Source of the DNA: Dromaius novaehollandiae
Taxonomy: Eukaryota > Chordata > Aves > Casuariiformes > Dromaiidae
Length of the DNA stretch: 64,000 bases
Assembly: GCF_036370855.1 (NCBI RefSeq)
Contig: NC_088113.1
Coordinates: forward strand, 14,838,501 to 14,902,500
Reading direction: 5' to 3'
Below the pieces are notes generated by a model. The model saw only the letters and a program-made list of their open reading frames with translations, was not told the DNA's origin and searched no databases. Shown here piece after piece: positions 17,352-32,300 of the stretch (within the stretch, counting starts at the first letter, position 1; every line of letters begins with the position of its first letter). A program made the position numbers and the translations under genes.

Positions 17352-20300
17352 GTAAGTATGAGATCATTTTATTTCTCTTCCAATTAACTGCATTGTTTAT
17401 CTCACTTCTAATGAAAGCTTATATAGGGTAAATATCTGTATCTGTCAGGATTGCTTTTCAAAGGCTGCTGTTGATGCTTTTTACAGGTTACTAACAGAAC
17501 ACATGGTCTTAATTTTTAAAACACAATCCATACTTAGCTGAAAAAATGTTTTATCAGGAAGAACAATAGTCTGGCTAAGAAGGGTGAGGTTTTATACCAT
17601 TCATATCAGGCAATGGGTTTATACATCACCCTAAAGAGGAGTCAGACACATGTGTACCTTTGCTATTGATTACTAGGAAATAGCTAATGCAAATATGTTA
17701 AGAGCAGGAGTCACTCTGATATAGAAATGTCAAGTAATTTGAAAATGAGTTATGTGAGGCTGGGAAAGCTTTTGCACTCTAGGATAATGATTGACCCCAT
17801 CCTATAGTGAATGCTCTTCTGCAAAGAGAACTGAAGCTCAAAAGAGGAAAGCACCGGTGATAGTGTTCATTTTTAGAAAATATTGTGCTGTTCTGGAAGG
17901 AGAGGGGTGCCTTTATGTGGTGGACCAAATCCATTTTGTAATTATTTGTTAATACTTGGCTTCCAGACTTCGAGGACAGTGCACACGCAGATGCCTAGCA
18001 TTAGTTTGCTCTGCGGTAGTAGAAGACAGACTTTCTCTGGCTGTGAAAGCAAGTGGGTCTTTCAGGCTAACATCGCAGCTGACCTCCGGCAGCTGTAACG
18101 CGGAGCAGGGAGCTCTGTGGTTCCCCTGTGTGGTATATTAATGACGGCGGAGCAGCTGTGTACATTAGTGATTAGGGTAGGTGAAAAACCATCGACTTCT
18201 TTTCACAGAAAAAAAGCTGAAATTTCAGATAAATGAAGCCTTGCCCTAACAGATTGCCTTAAAAAAACAATGTCTTGGGGCAGATAATGGGAGACGGGGG
18301 GAGCTGGTGCATTTGGGAATTGCAGTGTTGCCACCGATTCATTATGAATCAGAGGGAGCAGCCTCTCTTGACCATCTGCCCCTTCAGTTACTGGGCAATT
18401 ATTGTTCAGTTATTTGGTTATTTCTACAACATTCGTGAAGTCCGTAGCATCTCTACTGCAAGTAATATGAGATCGAGGGACAGCGTCCTGTCACACCTAC
18501 GCACCGAGGTGGAAGAGTATACAGCAGCCACTGCAAACAAAAAATTTGTAGTTAGGGACATGACCACATGCTATTTATTCTTGGAACGGTGATTTCAGCA
18601 GTCACGAGCAAAGTCCATTTTCTCGTCTGCTGCAGAAGTACAGCAGACAGAATTAGAGTGTGATGGACTGGTTCTGTTCTCTGCTAAATTTCTCTGTAAT
18701 TGGGACTTTTCAGATGGAGGGGGAACCTAGAAAATGGATTGCTTCAAAGAAAAACCTATTGCGTGAGCCAGGGCAAGATGGTCAGTTTATCTGTTTTGCT
18801 TTCCTGACCTATTCTAGGAATTTCTTGCCAAATCCCTGGGCAGGCAGAGGAAGATGGGCAAGGACCCAGTTCTGAAGAATCTGTGTTAAGCCTCTCCTGC
18901 TTAGAAGCCAGAAAGACAAAATTAACACTCATCAGAACGTTCTTTCTACATTTTTAAATCCTTGTTTGGGTATAAATTTTGTGGTAAAATACAATGAAGA
19001 TACTAAAAAGGTTCAGAAAAGTCAGAAAAGTAAATTAATTTGAAGTATGTGCGTAAAGAACTGTGGTATGGCAGGAGGAGCCCAAACCCAGAAATACATA
19101 TATATGTATTTTTAACATATCAAGAAATAGCAGATTGTTTTTCCTGGAACTGAGGCACGAAACAGCACATGTGTAAATATGTGGGAACAAAAGCTGGGTG
19201 GCACTGAAAACAGTGGGATTTTTCTGTTGGTTTTAGTACAGCTTTGACTAACTCCATTTATGGAGAACATGGAACTGAGGAAAATTAATAAAACTATTTA
19301 TAATCCTCATCACTGTATCTGGCTAAATGTGATTCCACACATTTAGCCATCTAAGCCATCTAAGTGGCTCTACCTGAACTTTCAAACTAGTTGTTCTTTA
19401 TTTTATCCAAGACTGATTTGACCTTTCAGAACTTAAAACCTGATGATTAGAACCTGGTTCCATCCTCCAAAAATTAATTCAGCCTTTGAATAGGAAATAC
19501 ATGCAAGTCCTGACATTCAATCCTTGTCTAAACTCAGCTCTTTAAAATGTCCATAAAAAAAGATATGGAACTTTTGTCTAACCAGAAAAAAATGCACCAG
19601 CAAAGCAATAAATACAGTGTAAGGAGCTTCTGCAAGTCACAGAAAACGTAGCACAGCGAGTGGAACGTACAAGAGCGCACAGCTAGAAGGAGGTCACACA
19701 CATGTGGAGAAAGATCAGAGCATTTAAGGTAAATTCTTCTTTCTTCTGCATGTGTAGAAAGATGTCAGCTCTGTCTACAGTTAATTGAATTGGGCAAAAG
19801 GTAAATTGACCGAATTTGGGCTTCTATTTGAAAGTGACTTTTCTGGGAAACTTGTTCCCAGATGATAGGGTAATGGAGAATGTTTATGTCTTCAGCTTTG
19901 TTCAGAGGTGAAGGGATTAACTGGAAACAGTTATGTAAACATGTCAAAGGGTATCACTGATGTATCAGCATAACTGCAGACACAGCCCACTGCCCTTAAT
20001 TGTATCTTTTCCTTCTCAAATATTTTAAGTCTCATGTTCCTGCAGTAAAAGTGCTTCATGCACAAAAGAAACCCCCACGATTAAAACTATGTCATTTAGG
20101 TTATTTCAATAGCTTTTTAAAGAAGCAAAGATAAGGCAATAGAAGACAAAATATTTGCTTTTTTAGTTTGGAAATGAAGATGCTGTGAAGTATTAGCACA
20201 CCTACAGATCAGATGAAATAGTCCATAATAGCGATTTGGAGTTTCCAAACACAAATCGCGGGAGTACGAAAATGATTTTGGCAGGCTTGCAGGGAAGCTA

Positions 20301-23300
20301 CCCAAATTATCATTACATGGATAAGTTTTCTAGAGACATTTGCATATATTTTAGATGAGATTTTATTTTCTGTGAATAGTATTATAGGCACAGGATAAGG
20401 ATCGGAATAGGAAAGGGATCAGGAGTTCCTAGTAATATTAAATACCATATGAAGTTGTGAGGTATTTTTTGTTTTGCATCAGCATAAATATGTACATACA
20501 GCACAGACGTCAGTCTATGTGGGTATTCCTATTTTGAGGTTATAGAACTGTATTTTATAGAATTGTACGAAAAGGTACAATTTTCAGCCTTATTGACTCG
20601 TAACTAAAATTTTTCGTCTCTTCGTTAATACACACGAGTTAGCAGCTTTCATTCTGAAGACTCCCAAGTGCTGCTTATGTTTTGCAGTGGATGTGCTGCC
20701 GGATAAGGATATACAAACAATAAAGATGTAAAAAAAAGCAGATTCATAGGCAGAGTTATTATCTTGTATTAGATCAACTGATCCAAAAAAAGTCCAAAAA
20801 AAGGACACCCACTTCCAGGCACACACGGACTTCTCTTCAGCCCTGAGTTAACTGAACCCACGCTACCAGAGCTCCAACATTGTAAGCTATTGCATACGGT
20901 TGGCTCAACATATGCAAACTTATCTGCATGGCTGAAACGAGGTCACGGACCCCAGCGTGGGGCAGAATAACGTCTTGAAGAGAGGCCGCAGAGGACACAG
21001 GCTCTGCCTTCTGGCTCTGTGCTCTGTCATCGTCTTGTCAAAATCTGCCTGGTGAGAGAGAAGAGCAACGTGCTGCCTGCCGAGGTGCTTTCTCACACGC
21101 CAGCAAACTGGCTTTAAGATGTTCTTCGTCTTAGAAAATTTTTTCAGGGCTGCCAAAGGGCTGACAGGGAAGAAGCAACAAATGTCAAAGCAGAAAAACA
21201 CTTTGATCTCTTCTACGTTGCTTTAGTACTTATGTTGGTTATTGTAAGGACACATTAAAAAGATCTCATAAAATAACAAAGAACTACACACAGCTGGCCT
21301 AGATGGCATTTTGCGGATGATAGTGTTAGACAGCCAGTTTCCGCTTCTCTGGTAATAAAGAAAAAATGCAGATCCCATTGGCCCAAAGCACAGCTTCCTC
21401 CTATCCGAGCATCCCCTAAGGTCTCTGCGACCCTGGGAATGCAGGACTTGTTTATACTGAATGGCAGGTCAGAGATGCTTCTGCTTACATGATAGAGAGG
21501 GCTGCCACAGTGATTCCTTACATATGTCCTAGGCAGCTGAAAGTGTAGATAGGGCCTGATTTCTGACTAATAGCTTCGAATTAGACAAGCCAGATCCTAT
21601 ACTGCAGCGAAGCTCACTCCACATAACTGCAGACATACTTGGTAGACCTTGGCTATCTCTCTGTTTTGTCAGACCCAGCACTCACCTGCCATAAACATCC
21701 TGTAATTTTTACCCACAAAACTGCTCCCAATGTCACCGTGATCGCGAAATCAAGTGGCCAGGGGGAGTTCTTCTAAAAATGCCTCAGAAAACGAGATTTC
21801 TTTGGAAAGCAAGTTGGAGCAGTTTTGGCATCCAGTGGCTTCTCAGTAATTAACTTCTCAGTGTGAGCGACAGACGGAGAACATCTGCAGAGCGGGAGCG
21901 GGCCGGGTGCTGGCAGCGAGGCCGGGCACGGCCAAGGGAACGGCGGTCCCTCGCTCAGCCTCTCTGCACTTCACTTTACTCGGCATGACTGTACTCCCTT
22001 CCTGAAAGTATCGCTAAGGGTTGGAGAGTGAGAAAGTAACCACAACACTCAGAAAGGAAGTAAGAGAAGAAAGGGGGCTGCTAGTCCTCTAAATAGGGTA
22101 AAAAGGAGGATAAAAAACAAACACAAAGGCAGAGTTGCTCAACCTCTTATTCCTTATGCCTTGTGAAAATGTTCCTCCTTCTGTGTTTTGGGGAGGGATC
22201 AGCATCCAGCAGAAGGTAAGTTACTTGAGTTGCTTGTATTGGTTTTACAACATATTGATGCAACTTTCTGGCAGGTTGTGGGCACTGAAAATATATATAC
22301 AAGTGTCTGTTCAAGGGGAGAAGTTGAGGTTTAGCTTTTTTCTTTGGTGGTGGTGAGGTTTCTTTGTTTGTGGGTTTTTTTTTCATCCTCATCTCTTGCT
22401 GCAACGTGTCTCAGAACAGATGACTGACATGGGTGTTGTGAGGCTAAAAAGGCACAAGAATAACTGAAACAATGAATAAACTCTGAGGCCTGTGTAAATA
22501 GTCTTGCAGCATATCCTAGAAGAGTTGCCATACACAGCTTTGTATTTGTGCCAGTTTGCCCTATAGTAAAACAATCCATTTTAAGAGGTATCTTTTAAAA
22601 GAGCTTTGCCTGGCACCTTCCTGTAGTTTGGTGGCTACAAATTACTAATATATTCTGTGTTACAGGTATTCCTACCTTGTTATAAAACTCCTTCAGAGAC
22701 CAGTTCCAAGGCAAATGGATAAGAAATTTTCATCAAAATACTTCCCTAAGAATCTCTGCCCTTTTCAAAATGCACTGAAAAATTTCACCAAGGGGCTTCA
22801 AGGGCAAAGCAGGCTGCAGGGCCTGAAATTCAGGATTTCTCAGCCAGTAAGATCAGTAATGCCTTTCTCTCACTATTGTCTGGAAACATATTGCTAGATG
22901 GGAGATGATCTATGAGAACAACGGATTTGTTGTTCCAGCAAGGTCAGATTCTCCAAAGTGCCCAACGATTTTGAACACTTGAGTATTCGTCTTGCCTCCT
23001 GATGTGTGCCCAAATGCCCTAATTTGAGCTCCACAAATTAGAGACCACCTTTAAAAATCTGAACCACTGTGATATGCTTTGAATTGGTATCTCACTGTGG
23101 GCTACTTGCCCTTGGATGCTTGCGCAGCTTTTACTGACAAAACCACAGGGATAGGTGCTGTGCTTCGTGCAAAGGAGACCTCTGTACTGAAAAAGCTTGT
23201 GACTTTCATGTTGTAAGCTTAAAATTTAACTTTTTGTTCACTGTGGGCACCACTGAATATACTCATCTGACATTACCAAAGGAAATACTGGCCATCTGAG

Positions 23301-26300
23301 CTTTGACAACATCTTTGTGGAATACCTTTGCTGTTGAATGCAGTATAGACTTCACACTGACCTGGCTGTTCTCTCACTTTATTTGCTTTGCAATGGAAGC
23401 AGATCTAATCTGTCTAGGAAAAGAGATGAGAGAATAGCTGAAATGTTTTCTCCTCCTAATATTTGCTGCAGTCACATTTGAATGTTGCTGAAGTGTTGCT
23501 GACGGGAAGAGGACCTCCTCACTTCGTATAACTCAGGCTGTAGTGTAGAGTTACCATTTGCAGAAATTCTCACTGATGTATACAGGCCAAATTTTGTCTT
23601 AGCAAAAGTCAGCATATTTATTCAAAAACAACTGAGATGTGAAATTAGACTTGTGTAGTTTTATACATTGATTAACTAAAAAATTTGGCCCTATAATGTG
23701 TTCAGTTTGCTATTTCCATAGGAAAGAATTAGCCGCAAAAATGTTGACAACTAGATGTCTTTTAAAACTATACTGTGAACCAAATTTTCCCCTTACTTGT
23801 GTTGGTACAACTAGGAAGGACGGTCTTGTTGTCTGAGGCACTAGACAGCACCCCAGTTCCTCTGCGTTCGGACTTCCTGGCTCTGCCACTGGTTTCCTGT
23901 GCGAGCCTGGATAAGGCTCTTAATATTTTAGTTGCCTGTTTGCAAAAGGGGGAGAGCACCCCTCCCTTCGCCTGCCCATCCTCTTCAGATCTTAAGAAGA
24001 GGGACCATCTTTTAGTGTCTTTTTTACAGTGCTCAATAAAAAGGTCTCGAATTGTAAACCAGATCTAGAAGTGTCACTGATTAATAATAGGAAAAGTTGT
24101 CCCTCTCTCTCTTTTATTTTAATTACAGTTAATTAATTGAATTACAATTGCAACAATGTATGAAGCCCAGACCCACCCTGGGCTGCACTCTGTGATGAGA
24201 TCCCTGAAGGCCTGACTTAAACACAGGTGGTTCAGAGCATTTGCCATTGTCCAAATAGAGAGTGGGCTAGCATGTCCAAGGCAAGAAGACTGTTTTAACC
24301 ACGCTATGACATTAGGAAAATGGGACTGTTGTTGTCCATCTCGGACAGCTGCTGATGGACAAACCCATGTATCATAAAAAGGCCGTTGTTCATGGTCTCC
24401 TTACGAAGAAATGTATGCTGCCAACAACAGGCCACTTTCATCAGCTGAGCTAACAAATTGATTTTCTTCTGCTGTTACTTCAGACCAGCTGTTGCTTTAC
24501 AGCAAATGCTCTGGACAAAAATACAAGGCGTCACGTTTCCTATTTGGGCACTATCTCTTTGGACATTACTTGCTCTTTCTGATAAGAAATTAATGCTAGA
24601 ACACATCCAGTGGGGAGCAGCCAGCCTCATTTTAAAGCTGAAGGCAAATGCAATGTTGTTGTACTGAAAAACACTAAGTCCACAGTTCTTTCTACAAAGC
24701 TACCTTCTGCTACTACTTTTCATTAACTGTCATCTTGCAATGATTAAGCAAATACCAAGATCCTAAATATGCTAAAAATAAACATGGTTATCCACACACT
24801 TACAATTGCCACAAATTTATAGGATTCAACTGAGGCAGCTAGAGCTGCTCTGTGGTCAAAGAGCTCATTAGGTCCCTGGGAAATATGAATATTTGTTATC
24901 TCACAGATTTTCTGTGATGTTAGGAGAGTCACTTACTCTTTTCTTCCTTGGTTTCCTGTCTAAAAAATGACAATAAGAGTGCTGCATGAGGATGCTGAAA
25001 GATGTAATAAAGATTGAAGTATTTGGATATTGGTGATGTCTGTGTTGCAGAGAGAAACACAGACACTGCTTCAGGTGTGCTTGCTGGAAGATAAGGCGGT
25101 GAATGCACTGCCATGCCATGAAGATTACCGAGCTAATTTGTTTGGCATCACAATGCACAAACATATTTAGATTTGTCCCCAAGCTGATGTGTCACGTAAG
25201 AGAATCCCATTAGCGCAGGATTCCCTGTGTTAGGTAGTATCCAGCTTTCTCGTCCGGGGCTGCATGGGCACAGCTAGCTGAAGCCTGTGTCTTCACAAGT
25301 CCTGCGGCAACTCAAAGATGCCTTGTGTGGACACCATCAATCACGGGCACTTTGCCTGTGTCATTTGCAGAATGTGACGCTACAGCAAGGATGTTAGGAA
25401 AATAAATACCACTTTTTTGTGTGAGCTCTATTAGTCTCCCAGTGCTAGGAATAATGGAAATGCTTCTGTACGTAATTCAAAACATATTCTCCTTATAATG
25501 GCTTCTAGTGCTTCAGGGTTAGAAGATGGAGCATGCAACACACCAAATGCTGCTCTTTGCTAGTATTTATGCCCCTGGAATTACCACTGGACACTTATTA
25601 AAATCTTTAGGGCTGGCATTACTGAGAGGTCTGTCTTCATGAGGTTTTGAGAAAAGAAAAAAGGTTAAAGGAAAATAAGCAATTTTTTTTTCAGGTAAGA
25701 AACAATTAGCCTTGTTTATGTGCAGCTGAAGTCTCAGACAAGTTAGCAGTCAGGAAGGTGTGAGTTTTATTTCTGGTTTGGTGATACATTTCCTGTGTGA
25801 CTTCTGACAAAGAATTTTTAGAATACCATTGGAAAAAAGTACCTATTTTTCATGTAGGGATTTTCATAAGGTCAAAGTAATGAGTGTTAGCAGTGTTCTT
25901 CAAGAATCTCAGGGGGAAAGATGATGATGAAACATATAACAGTAATATGTCATTTATTCCTGTACCTCACTGAACATAGTGGATGCATGCTGAAAACGCT
26001 TAGCACTATGAAACCAATGCTCTGAGAGATGTTCTTCAGTATAAAAACTGTTGGATTTGAATTAGATTGAAATTAAGGTGGAGATAAATGCTAAACGGGC
26101 AACTAGTGTAACATTTCTATTGATATAAACAACGCAAAGCCCACATTTTGTTTTTTCTCTCCAGAATACTCTGGCGAAAGCACTATATGACAACAAAGCC
26201 GAGTGCTCAGATGAGCTGGCCTTCCGCAAAGGAGACATCCTGACAGTTCTTGACCAAAATGTCATTGGCAGTGAGGGCTGGTGGAAATGTTCCCTCCATG

Positions 26301-29300
26301 GGAGACAGGGCCTGGCTCCTGCTAATCGCCTCCAGCTCCTTGCTGGCTCTCAGGCAGACCTGCCACCTCCTTCCACCCAGAGCGACACCACCGAACTGCC
26401 AGCTGGCCAGCAAAACATTTACCAGGTTCCCTCCGTTCCCAAGTCTACCACATTGTCGTCTACATATGAAAAGATGGACGGGTGGGTTAAATCACCAGCT
26501 AGGATCTCTACTCTACCTGCCCAAGGAATATATCAGGTACCAGCCTTGGCTGCACAGCTGCTCAGTGAAAGGACCCAAAGCTCAACAAATCAGGTAAGAA
26601 TATGAACAGATAATATAGTAAAAAATGTTATAATTAAAACAATTATTGGGAGATGGAAAATAATAACGGCTATAGGTCTGAACATTTCAGCTGAATTTGC
26701 AGCAAAGTTATTCAAGTAAATGTTTAGGAAACTCCTATAAATTCTATTACAGTGTATAGTGTTATGCAAGAAGTGCTGTTCTGGGCAAAACATGATATTC
26801 TCCATTATTCTGTAGTCCCTCACTTTTTTTGACAGTTTAGGGCAGCTGTACAATAGCACAGTAAGTAAAGAATATAACATTTGTTTGGGGGGATCTAGAA
26901 ATGATTTACAAGCCCATTCCCAAATTTAAATTAGCAAGATACAGAACTTTCTCCTCTGATGGTCTACAGCATGCACCTATAGAGAGTCCTCTGGGCATGG
27001 GGTCTTTGCAGTCATCTGCGCAGGAAGATGGTCTGTAATAAATAAACCACCCTCTGCTGAGATGGCTGTCTTTGATCTAGTTTCTCCTGTTCCCAGCTCC
27101 TCAGCAAGCTTACAGAGCTGCTGCTGTCTATCTCTTCTGCTATTCAAGGTTGTCATTAGACTTGCATAAAATAGACAGCTACCTGCTTTAGACATGCTGG
27201 AGGAGACAGTGATTCATTGCTCAATAGCAAGTGCAAGTTGCTCTGCCAGTCTGTGTTTGCATGGGATGAGAGCAGCCACCAGCAGTCACCAGTAGTCACC
27301 AGCCTCTGCAGCTGCAGGGGAGGTTGCAAGCCCTGTTCTCCAGGGTTTCATTACACCTTCCTGGCCTGGCCCTTTTTTTCTCCCTGTTCTCTGTGTTTGG
27401 CATTCAAATGAAATATGTAAGTGGAAAATATAATTTGGTTAAATGGAGCATCAAGTAAATTAACATTAAAAACTTGTGCTTTCGTCAGCAAAAAATTCAT
27501 GGGGAATCTTTTACAATAAAAGAATAATATGGCAGGTGGAGAGGGAGTCCCACGTTCAGTCCCATGAGCTCTTCAGCCCTTGGTAACTCTTTTAAACTAA
27601 CTATTCCCTGTATGAAAATCACATTATAAATACTAGTTGACAGTAGGGCAAAGAAAAAAAAATCAGCCCTGAACTATAGCCTTTGGGGCTGATTTAATGA
27701 TCATTGCATTTATGGAACTCATTTAGCCAGCTTTCCTTCCACAGTGTCAAAAGGCAAGTTACAGCAACTAAAGTGCTGGTTCCAGGTTGAAGTGGCAAAT
27801 GGGTGCTAGAAAACAGAGAAACATAGTGTGTCTATGGTGACTGAAAGCTACACTTCCCGCGTTTCACTTGCATCTCCATGTGCAGTTACCATAACTGCAA
27901 ACTCAGACTGGGTAACATCTGCAAAAAAAGCCTTTTGCACTTGCTGTGATCTGATTTGTCCTCATTCCTAACCCTAAGAAGGCATTTACAAATAGCATGT
28001 GATATTGATACACATTTTCCATGTTATGTCAGCAAATTAAGCCCTGAAATTGTCAGCTATTTATTTTTTATTTGAATGAGTGGCACAAGGCAAGAGTTAA
28101 TTGGCTTTTTGTCTGTTATATCATGAGCTTATACTGATGCCCTCTGATACCCAAGCCTTGTTTTCTTTAACAAAGAACAAAAAATAATATCCTAGCCTGC
28201 TTTTACTATTTAGAAGTTCAGATTTGCCTGAGCTGCTCCTTGCACAACATCACAGCTGTTACTACAACTGTACTGGTGTGGTCCCCAGCCACACACAGAT
28301 GCAGGCGAAGGCGTAAGAGGCGAACAGCCTAGGCGAGTGCAGGACACAAACCGAGGCGCTCTGGATCGCCCCGTGCAGATCCTATGGGACAACTGGCAAA
28401 GCTCCTGACATACTCAGCTGTTCTCTGAGCAGCTGCGTAAAGCCCCTGCAAGTCTTTGAGGGAGCTGATTGAAAGCAATAAAACAAATCAAAATCCCCCA
28501 GCGCCCGTGTGCTTTCAGCCTACATAAAAGCATTGTCACTTCTTTATTTGTTGCCTAATACGTAGAGCAGTTTCTTGCTCTACTGTGACTGCAAGTACTT
28601 TAAAATAATTTATTCTCCCCAGACATGATATTTAGCAAGTTTCCTTTTTGTTACATACTGAATAAGACTTGCCCATTTGAAAACAGGCTCGGATTAAGGA
28701 TACCGTTTATCTTTTATCCTGTCTTCTCAGGAAATTGTCTTTTATGCCTCTGTTAGTGCTGTTTTGCAAACAGGATCGCTCTTACTGCAGAGCACAACGG
28801 GGATTTGTGTTAATTTTTCATTTCCTTCCTTCAGAGGAAAGCTAAGTGCTTTCACAAATAAGAAGCAAGCAGATGTATGCCAGAGTCCTGTTCCTCTACC
28901 ACATTTCCCCTAAATTTAGTGGCTACAACTCTTATGTGATGGAGAACGCTATCTCCAATTTTTAAATAACTTACTGTAACATCTTGCCTCCCATGGTGTT
29001 TCCATGGGTCAGCAGTTTGGTGTTGCTACAGTCCATTTATAAACCAGCTGTGGAGAGCCAGGCTGAACCCATGGTGAATGAACAAAACTCATAATGGTTT
29101 GGGGGCCAATAAAAAGTCCTTTTCCAGCACTTGGCATCTTAACTAATTGTCCTACGATCTGACTGTAGCTCTTAAAATGATGTATAAAGCAAACAAGAAA
29201 ATTAATCTGTAACTGACCTAGATAACGGAATTTCTGTATCAGGCTTCTCTGTTTATGGAGCTGGACAGGACATTGAAGTAACTAGGTTTATTCCTTCTGA

Positions 29301-32300
29301 GAGAGTAAATCTTTCATTACTACAAAATAATGCATCTCAGCCTGGACCTTCTTGCTGCTCTTGCTCCCACTAAATGTGGCTTGACCTAATGGCTCTGTGA
29401 GACTGGAGAAGTAGAAATTCCCCTGATTTCTTTTTTTGGTGGTTCTGCTTTTGGGTAGTCAAAAGACTTAGATGATATCTAAAGCTGTATTCTCTCCCAA
29501 TCTTTTCCCTCCTTTGGTTAATAAGGCAGATTAGATTGTCTTTAATTTGTATGTGTCGATTCCTATCTGAAATAAAGTAGAAATGTTGGCAAAGGAGAAT
29601 TACAATTACAAGAAAAAATACCAGGCCTGCTTTTAAAGTTAGTTCTCGTCTACTAGCAACAGTGAATATTTGAAAGGTTTTTAATCACTTAGGAGTGTTT
29701 TCTCTATATGGCCTATTTAACTGATCAAGTTTTAAAAGAGGTCCTGAGCTCGCTGCAGCTTTCTCATGGTTTTTTTTCCCCCCCTCTAAGCACCTGCTTA
29801 CTCTTCCGAGAGCATGCCGGGCTTCAGTCCCAAATATCAGACATGAGGTATATGATGTTCCCTCAACGCTGCGCCGAGAGTCCTTGTTCACGCAGGTGAG
29901 TCCCGTCCTGGTGCCCCTAGTGCAGCGGGAACCCCGTTCCACATCGCTCACAGGAGACCTTAGAATACAGTTCAAAGGAAATTTTACCATTTTCCTGTTT
30001 GTTTTGAATTCTTCTGTAAAACCTGGCAGAAACTCATGCTTTTTTAGGGAAGTTCAAAACCTAAAGCAGTTCTCTTTTGAATTTGTTAGATATTTAGAGA
30101 AATAAATCTGGTTATGTTTCTAATGAACACTTTTAGTTTTACCTTGACTTAATTATAAGGCACTTTTTCACAGATAAATTCCCAGTGTCAGACAGAGCGG
30201 TCAATCTCTCAGTTTACCTGTCAGGAAATGAGATTTGTCTCTTTATCTCCTTTGTTGACTGGGAAGATTAGAGTGTTTTCTATAAACTGAAATGAAATGT
30301 TTACAGAAGAGGCATTAGTGCATGTACAAATGGAAACAAAAAGGTCACCCACACCACCCTCCCTCCGGCCAACAAAATGCAAGGGATTAGATCATGTAAC
30401 CCTGATACACCCAGTGTAAGAGGTGCATGCCTTTTGGATCTTCCTCTTGAAGCAACCTGTCATATGATCTTTTTCTTGACACCGTGATTCCCGGGGCAGA
30501 CTGAATGTCACCACATTTCCCCCATGTCCTCTCTGCAGTGTGTCAGGGTCACCAGGCTGGGAGAGGAGCCAGGCTCTCCTGCCCACGATGGAAAGATGGG
30601 CGTGCAGCAGCGGAGCAAGTCCACAGAGCCTCCCGGGACACCTTACGCTCCTTGACAGCAACTGGCAGCGCAGGATGCAGACCAGTTTAATTGACTTATG
30701 GTCAAGTCATCAACAAATGTCTTGTTTTGCCCACTTTATATAAATGGGGTGATCCCTGTTCAGACCGAAAGCCAGGAGTGTTGGCGACAGCTTCCTTGCA
30801 CCACCTAGCGCCCGCCTCCCTCCCATACAGAGGTGTGCCAAAGCACCCCAGCCGCCCTCCGGCAGACTGTGTCCTGACCCAGGCTGTAGGAACCAGCAGC
30901 TATGCAGCATATGACCTGAAGGCCTTCAATATAACTGAAGTCTTCAGTGGGCTCTAAAAGGAATTGAAGCCAACCTATGTATTTTCCTTTGACTAGAGCG
31001 GTGCCACTCCACCCACAAGAAGAAAGGGGTCTGCGCTCTTTGGATCCACTCAGTGTTTCCGGGAAGAGCCGAACCAGCTTTACGACATCCCGTCCAGCCC
31101 AGAAAAGGCAGGGACTATTATCCAGAAAGACTCCCCAGTGAGCAATGTAAGTAAGAATCACTGGACATAAGAGAGTAATATCTCTTTACTACTGTGATGT
31201 TGCTCATATATGTTGAACTTCCCTTGAGGTGTATTCGTGGGTGAGGATGACAGTGATAGTACCAGCACATCTTCAGCACAGTACTTTATACTTCATATTA
31301 AAGGAACAAATACTATCTGGCTTGTGGTAGTCAGGGTACCTACCAGGATTTGTATTTGCTTTTTTGGAAAAAAAATTGCCTTACTGTTTTTTAGGACAAC
31401 GTGAAAAGTAAATTCAATGCCCTACATTCTTGAATGTCTGACTGTTTGTCATATTTAAGCAGACAGAAACGAACTGTTCACATTCTAATGGTGAGATACA
31501 ACTCAAGTATACCATGATCTGCCACTGAGTCACTGCAACAATTTGGACAAGAAACTCAGTTCCAGTTTATCTGCTTAAAATAGCAATATTATTATTATAA
31601 CCATAGAACAAAAAACGTGTACTGAACATACAGCTTGGCTGAAAACAGTTCTCCCATCTCATTAATCCTTTTGAATATTTGAAATGTGTTGCTGTTCCAT
31701 ATCAGGATATAAAAAAGCAAAGACTCACACTAGAATACCTGGAAGATACATGATTTGGGCTTAAATCCTTGCTTTGCTTGCTTCAATTTGCCATCCTCCA
31801 CGCCACAGTAGTTTCCCAGACACTGAGGTATTAGCTTTCCTGACCTTCCCCATTAATATTTGTGAAAGTGCATTTGGATTTGTGAAGCATTGTCAGAGCA
31901 GCAAAGGCTCACAGATCCAGAAGTACAATGTGAAGCTGCACCATGCCAGCATAAAGCCTAAGGGGAGGAAGAGGGTCTCTCTCTTCATCGCTTTGTGCAG
32001 GCAGTCTCCTGCCGCCTCCTTTGGAAATGCAGCATACCTGGCTCTGGGCAACAACCATGAGGGGGGAATCAGCCTTCCCAACTCATTCCCACTGTGTGAG
32101 AAGCACCATCCTTGGAGAAAGGGCGGGTCTGAAATTTCATGACAAAGCAAATGTCTGGGTGGAAACTCTTGATTAGCTAAGTGTGAAATATCTCAGCTTT
32201 CCTGAACAGTTTTAGGATCCAAGAGGATTTTGACAGACTCCTTCGCAGGTGGGGGTCCTTGATCCCAGAGCTGACCATCCTGCACAGGGAGCCTGATGCC

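Larger units (their letters stand above)
17352..26164 (+). other. CASS4: CASS4 intron 1 (8.8 kb)
   Basis: AT-rich intron. It holds a perfect 20-base palindrome at 19092-19111 and up to three ancient SINE-like remnants (about 23830-24040, 24915-25035, 25745-25870). Open frames, e.g. 18275-18592, have no family features. No other gene seen. Confidence 0.75.

Noticed and set aside
18275-18592. 105-codon open frame in CASS4 intron 1
   Set aside because: Composition looks random, with no motif and no bordering splice pattern; considered chance.
30505-30957. Possible extra CASS4 exon between coding exons 3 and 4
   Set aside because: The frames do not resemble the Cas substrate domain and contain no YxxP motif, and exons 3 and 4 join in frame without it.
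31730-31850. A fourth MIR-like fragment (GATTTGGGCTTAAATCCTTG)
   Set aside because: Only a ~25-base resemblance to the SINE head; too short to call.
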